The notes below the pieces were generated by a model, which saw only the letters and a program-made list of their open reading frames with translations, had not been told where the DNA came from and did no database searches. Both the position numbers and the translations under genes were made by a program. 64,000 nt of DNA from Lysobacter alkalisoli (GTDB lineage Bacteria; Pseudomonadota; Gammaproteobacteria; Xanthomonadales; Xanthomonadaceae). Positions within the stretch are counted from its first letter, which is position 1; the number at the start of each line of letters is the position of its first letter. Shown piece after piece: positions 18,029-26,553 of this stretch. Where the stretch lies: contig NZ_CP041242.1 in assembly GCF_006547045.1 (NCBI RefSeq), forward strand, positions 1,746,001-1,810,000, in the 5' to 3' direction.

Positions 18029-18047
18029 GTCCGCCTGCCGGGCGGAC
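18029..18047 (+). terminator. stem-loop after rpsR
   Basis: gtccgcc (18029-18035) and ggcggac (18041-18047) pair around a 5-nt loop and are followed by acttcttcc. The T-run is weak, so this may be a partial terminator or attenuator that lowers rplI expression relative to rpsF-rpsR. Confidence 0.45.
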
Positions 18048-18056
18048 ACTTCTTCC

Positions 18057-18080
18057 CCCTCTCCCGCCAGTGGGAGAGGG
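18057..18080. repeat. CCCTCTCCC palindromic repeat between rpsR and rplI
   Basis: ccctctccc (18057-18065) and gggagaggg (18072-18080) form a 9-bp inverted repeat. It is the same family as the elements at 8170-8196 and 43068-43090. The trailing caggggtaaggg also resembles the flank of those copies. Confidence 0.6.
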
Positions 18081-18174
18081 CAGGGGTAAGGGAACGCTGT
18101 TCCCGTCCAGCCCCTTTCGGACAGCGCAACCCGCTGCGGGCCTCCCGGCCCGCTAACGAAACAGGACACACACC

Positions 18175-18627
18175 ATGCAACTGATCCTCCTGCAGAACGT
18201 GCAGAACCTCGGCAAGCTCGGCGACAAAGTCGATGTCAAGCCGGGCTACGGCCGCAACTACCTGGTCCCGCAGGGCAAGGCCGTGCCGGCTACTGAGTCC
18301 AACCTGGCCGAGTTCGAGGCGCGTCGCGCCGAGTACGAAGCCAAGGCCAAGGCCATCCACGACGATGCCGTGACCCGTCAGGGCAAGCTCGAGGGCGCCA
18401 GCGTGACGATCCGTGCCAATGCCGCCACCGAGGGCAAGCTGTACGGCTCGATCACCAACCGCGACATCGCCGAGGCGCTGACCAAGCTCGGCACCCCGGT
18501 CGAGAAGTCCGAAGTGGTGATGGGCGAGGGTGCCATCCGCCACGTCGGTGAGTACGAAATCGTGGTGCACCTGCACGCGGATATCGACGTCACCGTGAAG
18601 GTGGTCGTGGAGCCGGAAGCCGCCTGA
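18175..18627 (+). CDS. rplI: 50S ribosomal protein L9
   Basis: L9 is a two-domain large-subunit protein that helps maintain the reading frame. The 150-residue protein has the N-terminal domain with the family signature [20 protein letters not shown] and [10 protein letters not shown], a long connecting helix (residues about 40-75) and a C-terminal domain with [16 protein letters not shown]. The length matches the family. A strong hairpin terminator follows, which ends the ribosomal protein unit before dnaB. Confidence 0.97.
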   Translation: MQLILLQNVQNLGKLGDKVDVKPGYGRNYLVPQGKAVPATESNLAEFEARRAEYEAKAKAIHDDAVTRQGKLEGASVTIRANAATEGKLYGSITNRDIAEALTKLGTPVEKSEVVMGEGAIRHVGEYEIVVHLHADIDVTVKVVVEPEAA

Positions 18628-18651
18628 TCGCGGCCTGCCAATGTTCCACCG

Positions 18652-18673
18652 GCGGGCGCCTTCGGGCGCCCGC
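18652..18673 (+). terminator. rho-independent terminator after rplI
   Basis: gcgggcgcc (18652-18660) pairs with ggcgcccgc (18665-18673) around a TTCG tetraloop, followed by tttcgtt. The perfect 9-bp GC stem with a stable loop directly after rplI is a convincing terminator. Confidence 0.85.
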
Positions 18674-18985
18674 TTTCGTTGAAGGCAAGGTCGAACAAGC
18701 CGTTGCCTTCAGCCCGAAGTGTGCAATGCAAACTTCGCGAGCTTCATTGGCGCATGCGCCAATGAAAGTAGCAGTCGCAACGTTTGAGACGCTGATACGC
18801 TACCACGGGCAAAGCACCGGACTTGTCCCCGCGCCATACCCGGATATCCACAGGCTTCCCACAGGCTTGCCACCGATCTGTATGCAACCGATGGGACGCC
18901 TCCGGGGCTAGGATGCCCAACCCGTACCAGATCCTTCGCGCCGGATCCCGTCGGCGCACGCATCCGCCAGGAGTTCGCTGACGAC
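18674..18985. other. rplI-dnaB intergenic region with serial hairpins
   Basis: This gap has no gene. After the rplI terminator it holds three more inverted repeats in a row: gaaggcaa/ttgccttc (18681-18688, 18703-18710), cgaagt/acttcg (18715-18720, 18732-18737), and a perfect 24-bp palindrome at 18743-18766 whose half is TTCATTGGCGCA. A dnaB promoter is expected in 18770-18960; TTGAGA near 18785 is a possible -35, but no strong -10 is evident. The remaining stretch to 18985 is ordinary GC-rich leader. Confidence 0.5.
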
Positions 18986-20422
18986 ATGAATGCACGACCC
19001 GGTTTTCGTGGCGACTCGCGAGGGGATGGACGCGGCGACAAGCGCTTCGATTCACGGGCCGAACAGCGGGTCGACCAATTGCGGCTGCCGCCGCAGTCGG
19101 TCGAGGCCGAACAGGCGGTGCTAGGTGGCCTGATGCTGGCGCCGGAGGCCTGGGACCGCGTCGCCGATCACATCACCGAGACGGACTTCTACCGTCGCGA
19201 CCATCAGTTGATCTTCCGCGCGATCAGCGAATTGGCACGAAAGGCCAAGCCCTACGACGCGGTGACCCTCGGCGAGTGGTTCGAGTCGATGGGCCTGGGC
19301 GAGCAGGTTGCCGGCGGCGCCTACCTGATCGAACTGGCCAGCACCACGCCGTCGGCGGCCAACATCCGCGCCTATGCCGAAATCGTCCGCGACAAGGCGA
19401 TCCTGCGCCAGCTGATCGATGTCGGTACCGGCATCGTCAATGACGGTTACCAGCCCGAAGGCCGTGACAGCAGCGAGATCCTGGACGAGGCCGAGCGCCA
19501 GGTGCTGGCGATCGCCCAGGCCAGCAGCGAGGGCAAGAACGACTTCACCAGCGTCCACCAGGCGCTGACCGCGGCCTTCGACGAACTGCAGACCCGCTAC
19601 GCCAACGGCGGCGCGATCACCGGCCTGCCGACCGGCTATACCGAGTTCGACGAACTCACCGCCGGCCTGCAGAAGACCGACCTGATCATCCTGGCCGCGC
19701 GCCCGGCGATGGGCAAGACCACACTGGCCCTGAACATGGCCGAATACGCGGCGTTCCGCAGCAAACAGCCGGTGGCCATCTTCTCGATGGAAATGTCGTC
19801 CAGCCAGCTGGCGATGCGCCTGATTTCCTCGGTAGGCCGGGTCAACGCCCAGCGGCTGCGCACCGGCCAGCTCGAGGACGAGGACTGGAGCCGCGTCACC
19901 AGCGCGATCCGCCAGTTGCGCGAGGTCAAGATATTCATCGACGACGAGCCCGGGCTGTCGCCGACCAAGCTCGCCGCCAAGGCGCGCCGGCTCAAGCGCG
20001 AGCATGGCCTCGGACTGATCGTGATCGATTACCTGCAGCTGATGTCGGTGCCCGGCAACAACGAGAACCGCGCCACCGAGATTTCCGAGATATCGCGTTC
20101 GCTGAAGGGGCTGGCCAAGGAGCTCGAAGTACCGGTGATCGCGCTCAGCCAGCTCAACCGCTCGCTGGAAACGCGCACCGACAAGCGCCCGGTGATGGCC
20201 GACCTGCGCGAGTCCGGCGCGATCGAGCAGGATGCGGACATGATCGTCTTCATCTACCGCGACGACTACTACAACAAGGAAAACTCGCCGGACAAGGGCC
20301 TCGCCGAAGTCATCATCGGCAAGCAGCGAAGCGGCCCCACCGGGGCGGTGAAGCTGAAGTTCTTCGGCGAATACACCCGCTTCGACAATCTCGCCCACGA
20401 TTCGATCGGCAGCTTCGAATAG
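18986..20422 (+). CDS. dnaB: replicative DNA helicase
   Basis: DnaB is the hexameric 5'-3' helicase of the replication fork. The 478-residue protein has an N-terminal extension of about 28 Arg/Gly/Asp-rich residues, then the DnaB N-domain (PPQSVEAEQAVLGGLMLAPEAWD). The RecA-like motor domain has Walker A ARPAMGKT (residues 238-245), a Walker B region LIVIDYLQLMS and the DnaB arginine motif VPVIALSQLNRSLETR. No intein is present. It is followed by alr, an arrangement common in gammaproteobacteria. Confidence 0.97.
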   Translation: MNARPGFRGDSRGDGRGDKRFDSRAEQRVDQLRLPPQSVEAEQAVLGGLMLAPEAWDRVADHITETDFYRRDHQLIFRAISELARKAKPYDAVTLGEWFESMGLGEQVAGGAYLIELASTTPSAANIRAYAEIVRDKAILRQLIDVGTGIVNDGYQPEGRDSSEILDEAERQVLAIAQASSEGKNDFTSVHQALTAAFDELQTRYANGGAITGLPTGYTEFDELTAGLQKTDLIILAARPAMGKTTLALNMAEYAAFRSKQPVAIFSMEMSSSQLAMRLISSVGRVNAQRLRTGQLEDEDWSRVTSAIRQLREVKIFIDDEPGLSPTKLAAKARRLKREHGLGLIVIDYLQLMSVPGNNENRATEISEISRSLKGLAKELEVPVIALSQLNRSLETRTDKRPVMADLRESGAIEQDADMIVFIYRDDYYNKENSPDKGLAEVIIGKQRSGPTGAVKLKFFGEYTRFDNLAHDSIGSFE

Positions 20423-20497
20423 CCCGGCGCATGCGCGCATAGAATGGTCGCTCCGCGATTCTTCCGGTGCGCCCACGCCATGCAGCCGAGTGAAAGC

Positions 20498-21637
20498 ATG
20501 ATGTCCCCCGCCGCCAACGACAGGCCGACCCGCATCGTGGTCGATCTCGGCCGACTTGCGTCGAACCTGCACCTCATCCGCGCCCGCGTCGGCGTGCCGG
20601 TGATGGCGATCGTCAAGGCCAATGCCTATGGCCACGGCCTGGTGCCGGTGGCGCGGCACCTGCAGACGGTGGGGGTGGAGCGGCTCGGGGTGGCCTTCGT
20701 GGAGGAGGGCATTGCCCTGCGCCGCGCGGGAGTGACCGTGCCGGTGCTGGTGCTCGGCGGTATCTTCGGCCCGCAGGTCGCGCAGTTCATCGAGCACGAT
20801 CTGGAGATCACCGTCTCCTCCCTCGACAAGCTGCGACAGGTCGAAGCCACGGCTCAGGCGATGGGGCGTCGGGCGGCGATCCATCTCAAGATCGATACCG
20901 GCATGGAGCGCATCGGCGTGCACAGCTATTCGTGCGGGCCGCTCATCGAGGCCGCCTGCGCCTCGCGCTGGTGCGTGCTCAAGGGCATCTATTCGCACCT
21001 GGCCTGCGCCGACGATCCCGATTCGCCGATGACCGCACGGCAACTGGAACGCTTCCAGGAAGCCTGCGCGCATTTCGAACGCCTCGGCGCGCCGATGCCA
21101 ACCCGCCACCTCGCCAACTCCGGTGGCGTGCTGCACTTCCCGGACACCTGGCTGGACATGGTCCGGCCCGGGATCGCGTTGTACGGCGTGCTGCCGGGCT
21201 CGGCCTCGAAACGCAGCATCGCAGTCGAGCCGGTGATGTCGCTGGTTTCGAAGGTGGTCTACTTCAAGGTGGTCAAGGCCGGCAACCCGGTCAGCTACGG
21301 CGCGACCTGGACGGCGGAGCACGATACCCGAGTGGTGACCGTGCCGATCGGCTATGGCGACGGTTATCCGCGGGCACTGTCCTCGCGAGGTGAAGTGCTC
21401 ATCCACGGGCAGCGCCACCCGATCGTAGGCCGGGTGTGCATGGACCAGTTCATGATCGACATAGGCCGGCACAGTGCCTGGAACGAGGACGAGGTGGTCC
21501 TGATCGGCGAGCAGAGAGGCGAGGCCATCAGTGTCGAGACCGTGGCGGAGCAGGGTGGAGAGAGCCCGTATGAGGTCCTGGTGGGCCTCAATGAGCGGAT
21601 TCCGCGCCGATACGTCGGTGGCCTGTTGCGGGATTGA
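20498..21637 (+). CDS. alr: alanine racemase
   Basis: This PLP enzyme interconverts L- and D-alanine and supplies D-Ala for peptidoglycan. The protein (379 residues from this start) carries the PLP lysine motif AIVKANAYGHG (Lys40), HLKIDTGMERIG, the HLANSGG block and the active-site region PVSYGATW with GRVCMDQFMID. Starts at 20480, 20498 and 20501 are all possible. I prefer 20498 because GAGTGAAAG lies just before it. It follows dnaB after a short gap, likely on the same transcript. Confidence 0.93.
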   Translation: MMSPAANDRPTRIVVDLGRLASNLHLIRARVGVPVMAIVKANAYGHGLVPVARHLQTVGVERLGVAFVEEGIALRRAGVTVPVLVLGGIFGPQVAQFIEHDLEITVSSLDKLRQVEATAQAMGRRAAIHLKIDTGMERIGVHSYSCGPLIEAACASRWCVLKGIYSHLACADDPDSPMTARQLERFQEACAHFERLGAPMPTRHLANSGGVLHFPDTWLDMVRPGIALYGVLPGSASKRSIAVEPVMSLVSKVVYFKVVKAGNPVSYGATWTAEHDTRVVTVPIGYGDGYPRALSSRGEVLIHGQRHPIVGRVCMDQFMIDIGRHSAWNEDEVVLIGEQRGEAISVETVAEQGGESPYEVLVGLNERIPRRYVGGLLRD

Positions 21638-21699
21638 TAGCCCTGTCCGACGGCCCGGCCGTGCCCCGCTGACTTTCTGTAGCAGGCGTTCAGAATGGA

Positions 21700-21718
21700 C
21701 ATGCTGCAACGCAGCATG
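21700..21718 (+). terminator. stem-loop after alr
   Basis: catgctgc (21700-21707) and gcagcatg (21711-21718) pair around a 3-nt loop. It lies 63 nt past alr without a good T-run, so it is either a weak terminator or a leader structure of the protease gene. Confidence 0.35.
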
Positions 21719-21809
21719 ACTTTCGGCACGGTCTGCTATTGTCCACGGGACATTGGGTGACAGGGGCTCAATGGCAGGGGGGACATCAATTCACATCTTG
21801 GGGTGGTAG

Positions 21810-23582
21810 ATGAAGCACAACAGTCTCGCCTTGGCCATCGGGCTGGGCATCGGTCTGGTGTTTGCCGCGGGCACGGGTCAGGCGGCGGACGGGCCGGATC
21901 AGAACCGGGTATGGGTCAAGTTCAAGCCCGACAGCAAGGCGCAGGTCAACAGGGCGTTGCAGGTCGCCGGCGGCAAGATCCATCACACGTTCGACGGAGC
22001 AACGGCAGTCACGCTGCCGCCGAGTGCATTGCAGGGCATCCGCAACAACCCGCACGTGGAGCTGGTGGAGCAGGATGTTCCTCGCTATTCGATGGCCCAG
22101 ACCCAGCCCTATGGCATCGGCATGGTGCAGGCGCCCCAGGTCTGGGCGGACGGTGTCACCGGCGATGGCGTCACCGTCTGCGTGATCGACTCCGGCATCC
22201 ATGCCGCGCATGAAGACTTCCAGGGCGTCAACCTCGCCGGTGGCTACCCGAGCGGCTGGAACACCGACACCTGCGGCCATGGCTCGCACGTGGCGGGCAC
22301 CATTGCCGCGGCCGACAACAACGCGGGTGTGGTCGGCGTCAATACCGGCAACATCTCGCTGTACATCGTCAAGGTGTTCGACGGTGCTTCGTGCGGCTGG
22401 AGCTACAGTTCGACCCTGGTCGACGCGGCCAACCGCTGTGCCAACGCGGGTGCCAAGGTCATCAACATGAGCCTGGGTGGCAGCTTCAGCAGCACCACCG
22501 AGCGGAACGCGTTCCAGAACCTGTACGACAACGGCGTGCTGAGCATCGCTGCGGCCGGCAACGCCGGCAACACCAGCCACAGCTATCCGGCTTCGTACGA
22601 CAGTGTCGTCTCGGTCGCGGCGGTCGACAGCAACAAGCAGCACGCCAGCTTCTCGCAGCGCACCAACCAGGTCGAACTGGCGGCGCCCGGCGTGAGCGTG
22701 CTGAGCACGGTGCCGCACGTGTCGGCGACCGCTTCGGTCGATGGCTCGTCCTACATCGTCTCGTCGCTGGAGTACACCTACCAGGGACAGGCCAGCGGGG
22801 CGCTGGTCAATGGCGGGCTGTGCACCAGTTCCGGCAGCTGGGCTGGCAAGGCCGTGTTGTGCGAGCGCGGCGACATCAGCTTCGCCGACAAGGTCAACAA
22901 CGCCTACAACGGTGGCGCAGCCGCGGTGGTGATCTACAACAACGCCCCGGGCGGCTTCAGCGGCACCCTCGGCAGCGCCGGTCCCGCGATTCCGGCGGTC
23001 AGCATGACCCAGGAGGATGGCCAGTATCTGGTGGCCAACAAGCTGGGTTCGTCGGCCACCGTCAACACGATCCCGGACAACCAGGGCAACGGCTACGCGT
23101 TCTACGACGGCACTTCGATGGCTACCCCGCACGTGGCCGGCGTCGCAGCGCTGGTCTGGAGCGCCAATCCGACCTGGACCAACCAGGAAGTCCGCGAGGC
23201 GCTGGCGGTCACCGCCGAGGACCTTGGTACGGCCGGACGCGACAACTCCTACGGCTGGGGCCTGGTCCAGGCCAAGGCCGCGCTCGACGAGCTGCAGAAC
23301 GGCGGTGGCGGTACCGATCCCGACCCGGATCCGGATCCGGATCCGAACTTCACCGTGAGCGGCAGCTCGTACAAGGTCAAGGGCGTGGTCCATGTCGACC
23401 TGAGCTGGTCGGGCTCTTCGGCCGGCAGCTTCGATGTCTTCCGTGACGGCAGCAAGGTCGCCACCACCGGAGGCAGCAGCTACACCGACAATACCGGTCG
23501 CCGGGGTGGCGGCAGCTTGACCTACAGTATCTGCGAAGCCGGTACTTCGACCTGTACGGCCACCATCACTGTCAGCTACTGA
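21810..23582 (+). CDS. secreted subtilisin-like serine protease (S8) with PA domain
   Basis: The 590-residue preproprotein has a signal peptide (MKHNSLALAIGLGIGLVF, cut near AQA/D at 26-28) and a short I9-like propeptide (about 30-95). The S8 catalytic domain carries Asp127 (CVIDSGIH), His157 (CGHGSHVAGT), the oxyanion Asn251 (AAGNAGN) and Ser436 (GTSMATPHVAG). A protease-associated domain is inserted at about 305-425. After a Gly then Asp-Pro repeat linker (about 498-512) comes a C-terminal beta-sandwich with a disulfide-like Cys pair. It is a secreted degradative enzyme, typical of Lysobacter-like bacteria. A strong terminator follows. Confidence 0.95.
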   Translation: MKHNSLALAIGLGIGLVFAAGTGQAADGPDQNRVWVKFKPDSKAQVNRALQVAGGKIHHTFDGATAVTLPPSALQGIRNNPHVELVEQDVPRYSMAQTQPYGIGMVQAPQVWADGVTGDGVTVCVIDSGIHAAHEDFQGVNLAGGYPSGWNTDTCGHGSHVAGTIAAADNNAGVVGVNTGNISLYIVKVFDGASCGWSYSSTLVDAANRCANAGAKVINMSLGGSFSSTTERNAFQNLYDNGVLSIAAAGNAGNTSHSYPASYDSVVSVAAVDSNKQHASFSQRTNQVELAAPGVSVLSTVPHVSATASVDGSSYIVSSLEYTYQGQASGALVNGGLCTSSGSWAGKAVLCERGDISFADKVNNAYNGGAAAVVIYNNAPGGFSGTLGSAGPAIPAVSMTQEDGQYLVANKLGSSATVNTIPDNQGNGYAFYDGTSMATPHVAGVAALVWSANPTWTNQEVREALAVTAEDLGTAGRDNSYGWGLVQAKAALDELQNGGGGTDPDPDPDPDPNFTVSGSSYKVKGVVHVDLSWSGSSAGSFDVFRDGSKVATTGGSSYTDNTGRRGGGSLTYSICEAGTSTCTATITVSY

Positions 23583-23606
23583 TACAAACAGCCGTTGATG
23601 GATGCT

Positions 23607-23634
23607 CGAAGGGCCGGGGCAACCCGGCCCTTCG
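23607..23634 (+). terminator. rho-independent terminator after the S8 protease gene
   Basis: cgaagggccggg (23607-23618) and cccggcccttcg (23623-23634) form a perfect 12-bp stem with a GCAA tetraloop, followed by tttgtgtg. It is 25 nt past the protease stop. Confidence 0.88.
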
Positions 23635-23769
23635 TTTGTGTGCCCCGCAATGCGAGCGGCAGGGCCTGCTGGAAGCTGAATGGGAGTGTGCACCCGTCAC
23701 CCATTCCAGACGCCGGAATGATTAGCTTGGATACCCCTGCACACCAGGTCACCCTGCGAGGTTGAGATC

Positions 23770-24465
23770 ATGAAGAAGCACATTCGTACCGCTCTTATGG
23801 CTGCCGCCGTCACCGCCATGGTGGCGGGTTGCGCCACGACCGGAGGCGGCTACGGCAATGATGGCTATGGCCAGCAGCAAGGCTCTGGCATGAGCAAGAC
23901 CCAGAAAGGCGCGCTGATCGGTGCCCTGGCCGGTGTTGCCGCCGGTCTGCTCAGCGGCGACGACGCTACCGAGCGCCGCCAGCGTGCACTCGTGGGCGCC
24001 GGCATCGGCGGCCTTGCCGGAGGCGCGATCGGCAACTACCAGGACCGCCAGGAACGTGCGTTGCGCGAGCAGATGCAGGGTACCGGCGTCGACGTGGTGC
24101 GCCAGGGCGACAACATCACCCTGAACATGCCCAGCAACATCACCTTCGACTTCGACAAGTTCGATCTCAAGCCGGCTTTCTACCCGGTGCTTGACGACGT
24201 CGCCCGCACCCTTTCCCAGTACGACCAGACCATCGTCGAGGTGGCCGGTCATACCGACAGTGTCGGCAGCGCCTCCTACAACCAGCAATTGTCCGAGCGC
24301 CGTGCGGCCTCGGTCGGCAACTACCTGATGTCCAAGGGGCTGATGCGTGACCGCTTCATCCTGATTGGCGCCGGCGCGACCCGCCCGGTTGCCAGCAACG
24401 ACACCGATGCCGGACGAGCACAGAACCGTCGGGTAGAAATCACCCTGGTGCCGATACGTTCCTGA
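23770..24465 (+). CDS. OmpA-family outer-membrane lipoprotein (YiaD-like)
   Basis: The 231-residue protein has a lipoprotein signal (MKKHIRTALMAAAVTAMVAG then Cys), a glycine-zipper membrane region (KGALIGALAGVAAGLL and GAGIGGLAGGAIGNY, about 58-98) and a C-terminal OmpA-like peptidoglycan-binding domain (FDFDKFDLKPAFYPVLDDVA, VAGHTDSVGS, NQQLSERRAASVGNYL, NRRVEI). Members tether the outer membrane to peptidoglycan. It is a single-gene unit between two strong hairpins. Confidence 0.92.
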   Translation: MKKHIRTALMAAAVTAMVAGCATTGGGYGNDGYGQQQGSGMSKTQKGALIGALAGVAAGLLSGDDATERRQRALVGAGIGGLAGGAIGNYQDRQERALREQMQGTGVDVVRQGDNITLNMPSNITFDFDKFDLKPAFYPVLDDVARTLSQYDQTIVEVAGHTDSVGSASYNQQLSERRAASVGNYLMSKGLMRDRFILIGAGATRPVASNDTDAGRAQNRRVEITLVPIRS

Positions 24466-24503
24466 GGACACCCCGGGAAGAGGATTGCCGGGATGGATGG
24501 AAG

Positions 24504-24531
24504 GACACGGGCCGCATCCGCGGCCCGTGTC
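24504..24531. terminator. bidirectional terminator between ompA-like gene and mgtC
   Basis: gacacgggccgc (24504-24515) and gcggcccgtgtc (24520-24531) form a perfect 12-bp stem with an ATCC loop, placed between two convergent genes. No long T-run is seen on either side. Confidence 0.7.
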
Positions 24532-24563
24532 GTATTCGACAGCCGAGCATGGATTCCAGGCGG

Positions 24564-25007
24564 TCAGCGCTCCAGGACCTTGAGGATCGTCAACACCACC
24601 AGCGTCAACAAGGTGGCTGTAACGCCGAGCAGATGGAAGCCCAGGCCGCAGACCACTCCGATCACCGCGACCATCAACAAGGATGCGGCGGTCGTGATGC
24701 CGGCGATGGCGCCATCCGAACGTCGGGCGAAGATGGTGCCGGCGCCGATGAACGCAACGCCCGCCACGACAGCCTCGATCAGCCTCAACGGATCGATCTG
24801 CAGGGTTTCCCCCGGCGCCGTGAACGTACCGCTGTCAAGAATCAGCCGGCCCACACCGAGCAACAAGGCGGCCGCACCGGCCACCAGCATGTGGGTACGG
24901 AAGCCGGCCGGGCGATTTTTCAGTTCACGCTCATAGCCGATGAGCCCGCCGAGCACCATTGCGATGCCGGCGTTGCCCAACGCGATGGCCTGCGACATCA
25001 AATCCAT
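24564..25007 (-). CDS. MgtC/SapB family membrane protein
   Basis: The 147-residue protein has the MgtC core: MVLGGLIGYERELKNRPAGFRTHMLV near the N-terminus and GAGTIFARRSDGAIAGITTAASL later, within four or five hydrophobic segments. It lacks the C-terminal soluble domain of long MgtC proteins, so it belongs to the short SapB-like group. Roles in magnesium-limited growth are known for some members, but the molecular activity is unsettled. ATG 25007 begins the hydrophobic sequence; an upstream extension of 62 residues has no family character. It is divergent from the glucokinase gene. Confidence 0.87.
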   Translation of the reverse strand: MDLMSQAIALGNAGIAMVLGGLIGYERELKNRPAGFRTHMLVAGAAALLLGVGRLILDSGTFTAPGETLQIDPLRLIEAVVAGVAFIGAGTIFARRSDGAIAGITTAASLLMVAVIGVVCGLGFHLLGVTATLLTLVVLTILKVLER

Positions 25008-25295
25008 CTCGACAGCCTGCGGTTGCAGGTGTGCAGGCGAGGTCAAATCGGGTCGGACGGCGAACGTCGACTGCCGGAGGCTGCCGGAATCGAGCACGTG
25101 TCCGGGCCATTCCATGCCACTGGCGTTACTATGGCGAACTCTCCAGAGTTGTCGAGTGCAAGGCCTGAAGCTGATGCGTACCGGACGTAGCATTGTTCAT
25201 CCCCAAGGGGCCGACGCCTCGGCGTGGTCCACTCCATGCCGATTCCCGACGTCCTGGCAGCTCTGTGTCGATGCGCGCGCGCCTCGGCGGGGGCA

Positions 25296-26327
25296 ATGGG
25301 GTTGAAGGGGCGTTACGAAGCCTCCGGGCGTCCGGAGGCGCTTCCGGCTGTCGACCCGCGGCCCCTGATCGCGGCCGATGTCGGTGGCACCCACGCCCGT
25401 GTGGCGTTGGTCGAGCCGATCGCGGTGCCCTCCTCGATGCAGCTGGTGCACTACCGCCGCTATGCCTGTGCGGACTATCCGGATCTGGCTTCAATCCTGC
25501 GTGCGTTCATCGACGAGGCCGGGATCGGAGCCCATCCCGACGCCGCGGTCGCGATCGCAGGGCTGCTGGTCGGCGATACCCTCGTCCATGCCAACCTGCC
25601 GTGGTCGGTGTCGGTCAGCGGGACAGTTTCCGGAGCCGGACTGAATGGACTGCGCCTGATCAATGATTTCGAGGCCATGGCCTGGGCGGTGCCGAGCATC
25701 GACCCTGGCTCCGCCCGCCTGATCAGTGGTCCGGACACGACGACCCCGCCCGGATCGGCGCTGGTGATCGGTCCGGGAACCGGCTTTGGCGCAGCCGTTC
25801 GGGTGCCCGGACGGCCTCCTGTGGTGGTGCCGACCGAGGCAGGCCACGCCGCGCTCTCGGTTCGTACGCCGCGTGAACTGGCCGTGTTGGAAGTGTTCCT
25901 GCAGCGCTGGAGCCATGTCGGCAACGAGCGTCTGCTGTCCGGCCCGGGACTGCTCAACGCCTACCAGGCGCTGTGCGTGCTCGACGGCGTTGACGAGCGC
26001 CTAGCCAGCCCGTCTGCAATCACCCGGGCCGCGCAGCAGGGCGAGGACCCGCAGGCAGTCGAGGCGGTGGCGATGTTCTGCAACGTTCTCGGCAGCGTCG
26101 CCGGTGACCTTGCGTTGACCTTCGGTGCCAATGCCGTCTACCTCGCCGGCGGCATTCCCACCCAGATTACCGACCTGCTGCTCGCCAGCGATTTCGCCGA
26201 ACGCTTCGTCGACAAGGGCGTGATGCGGGAAGTGCTCAAGTCCGTTCCGGTTCGCCTGGTCGAACACGGCCAGCTCGGGTTGCAGGGCGCCGCGTCCTGG
26301 TACATCGCGCAGGCTGGCGCGGCCTGA
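25296..26327 (+). CDS. glk: glucokinase
   Basis: Glucokinase phosphorylates glucose with ATP. The protein (343 residues from this start) has the ATPase phosphate-1 motif IAADVGGTHARVALV, the sugar-binding LRLINDFEAMAWAVP, VIGPGTGFGAAV, and EAGHAALSV in the place of the family's EGGH motif. Near the C-terminus is VYLAGGIPTQI. ATG 25296 has a G-rich stretch 4 nt upstream and gives a normal length; in-frame starts at 25224 and 25236 are possible. It is monocistronic, with mgtC divergent and the lexA2 cassette downstream. Confidence 0.88.
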   Translation: MGLKGRYEASGRPEALPAVDPRPLIAADVGGTHARVALVEPIAVPSSMQLVHYRRYACADYPDLASILRAFIDEAGIGAHPDAAVAIAGLLVGDTLVHANLPWSVSVSGTVSGAGLNGLRLINDFEAMAWAVPSIDPGSARLISGPDTTTPPGSALVIGPGTGFGAAVRVPGRPPVVVPTEAGHAALSVRTPRELAVLEVFLQRWSHVGNERLLSGPGLLNAYQALCVLDGVDERLASPSAITRAAQQGEDPQAVEAVAMFCNVLGSVAGDLALTFGANAVYLAGGIPTQITDLLLASDFAERFVDKGVMREVLKSVPVRLVEHGQLGLQGAASWYIAQAGAA

Positions 26328-26533
26328 TTGGCCCGAGGGTTGCCCGAACAGATGGCGCGGTAGCCGTAGAACGCCATCCCGAACGGCTTAACGAGAGTCT
26401 GGAAGACGATCACCGCCACAGTGGTCTCCCCGGCCGGCCGGCAGATCAAGCAGGTCAAGCCGGGACGGCACCGAAGCGAAGTCCTCTGTCATGACGCCCT
26501 GAACAGGATGGGCCTAGCTTTGCAAAACCAAAA

Positions 26534-26553
26534 TGGGGTACAAATGTACCCCA
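26534..26553 (+). promoter_or_regulatory. LexA2-type operator overlapping the lexA2 start codon
   Basis: tggggtac (26534-26541) and gtacccca (26546-26553) are perfect 8-bp arms separated by AAAT. The core GTAC-N4-GTAC resembles the motif described for second LexA proteins that control imu cassettes (GTAC-N4-GTGC in Pseudomonas putida). The last base is the A of the ATG at 26553. It should give autoregulation of the whole four-gene unit. Confidence 0.75.

Noticed and set aside
18743-18766. 24-bp palindrome as a replication origin or dif-like site
   Set aside because: No DnaA-box cluster or AT-rich unwinding region nearby, and it does not resemble a dif site.
19121-21709. 862-codon open frame antisense to dnaB and alr
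   Set aside because: Same antisense artefact; it spans two well-identified genes and their gap and has no motif.
26330-26458. Minus-strand stretch reading TTVAVIVFQTLVKPFGMAFY
   Set aside because: It looks somewhat protein-like and hydrophobic, but it has no clear start signal and runs into the glk 3' end antisense; too short to support as a gene or relic.
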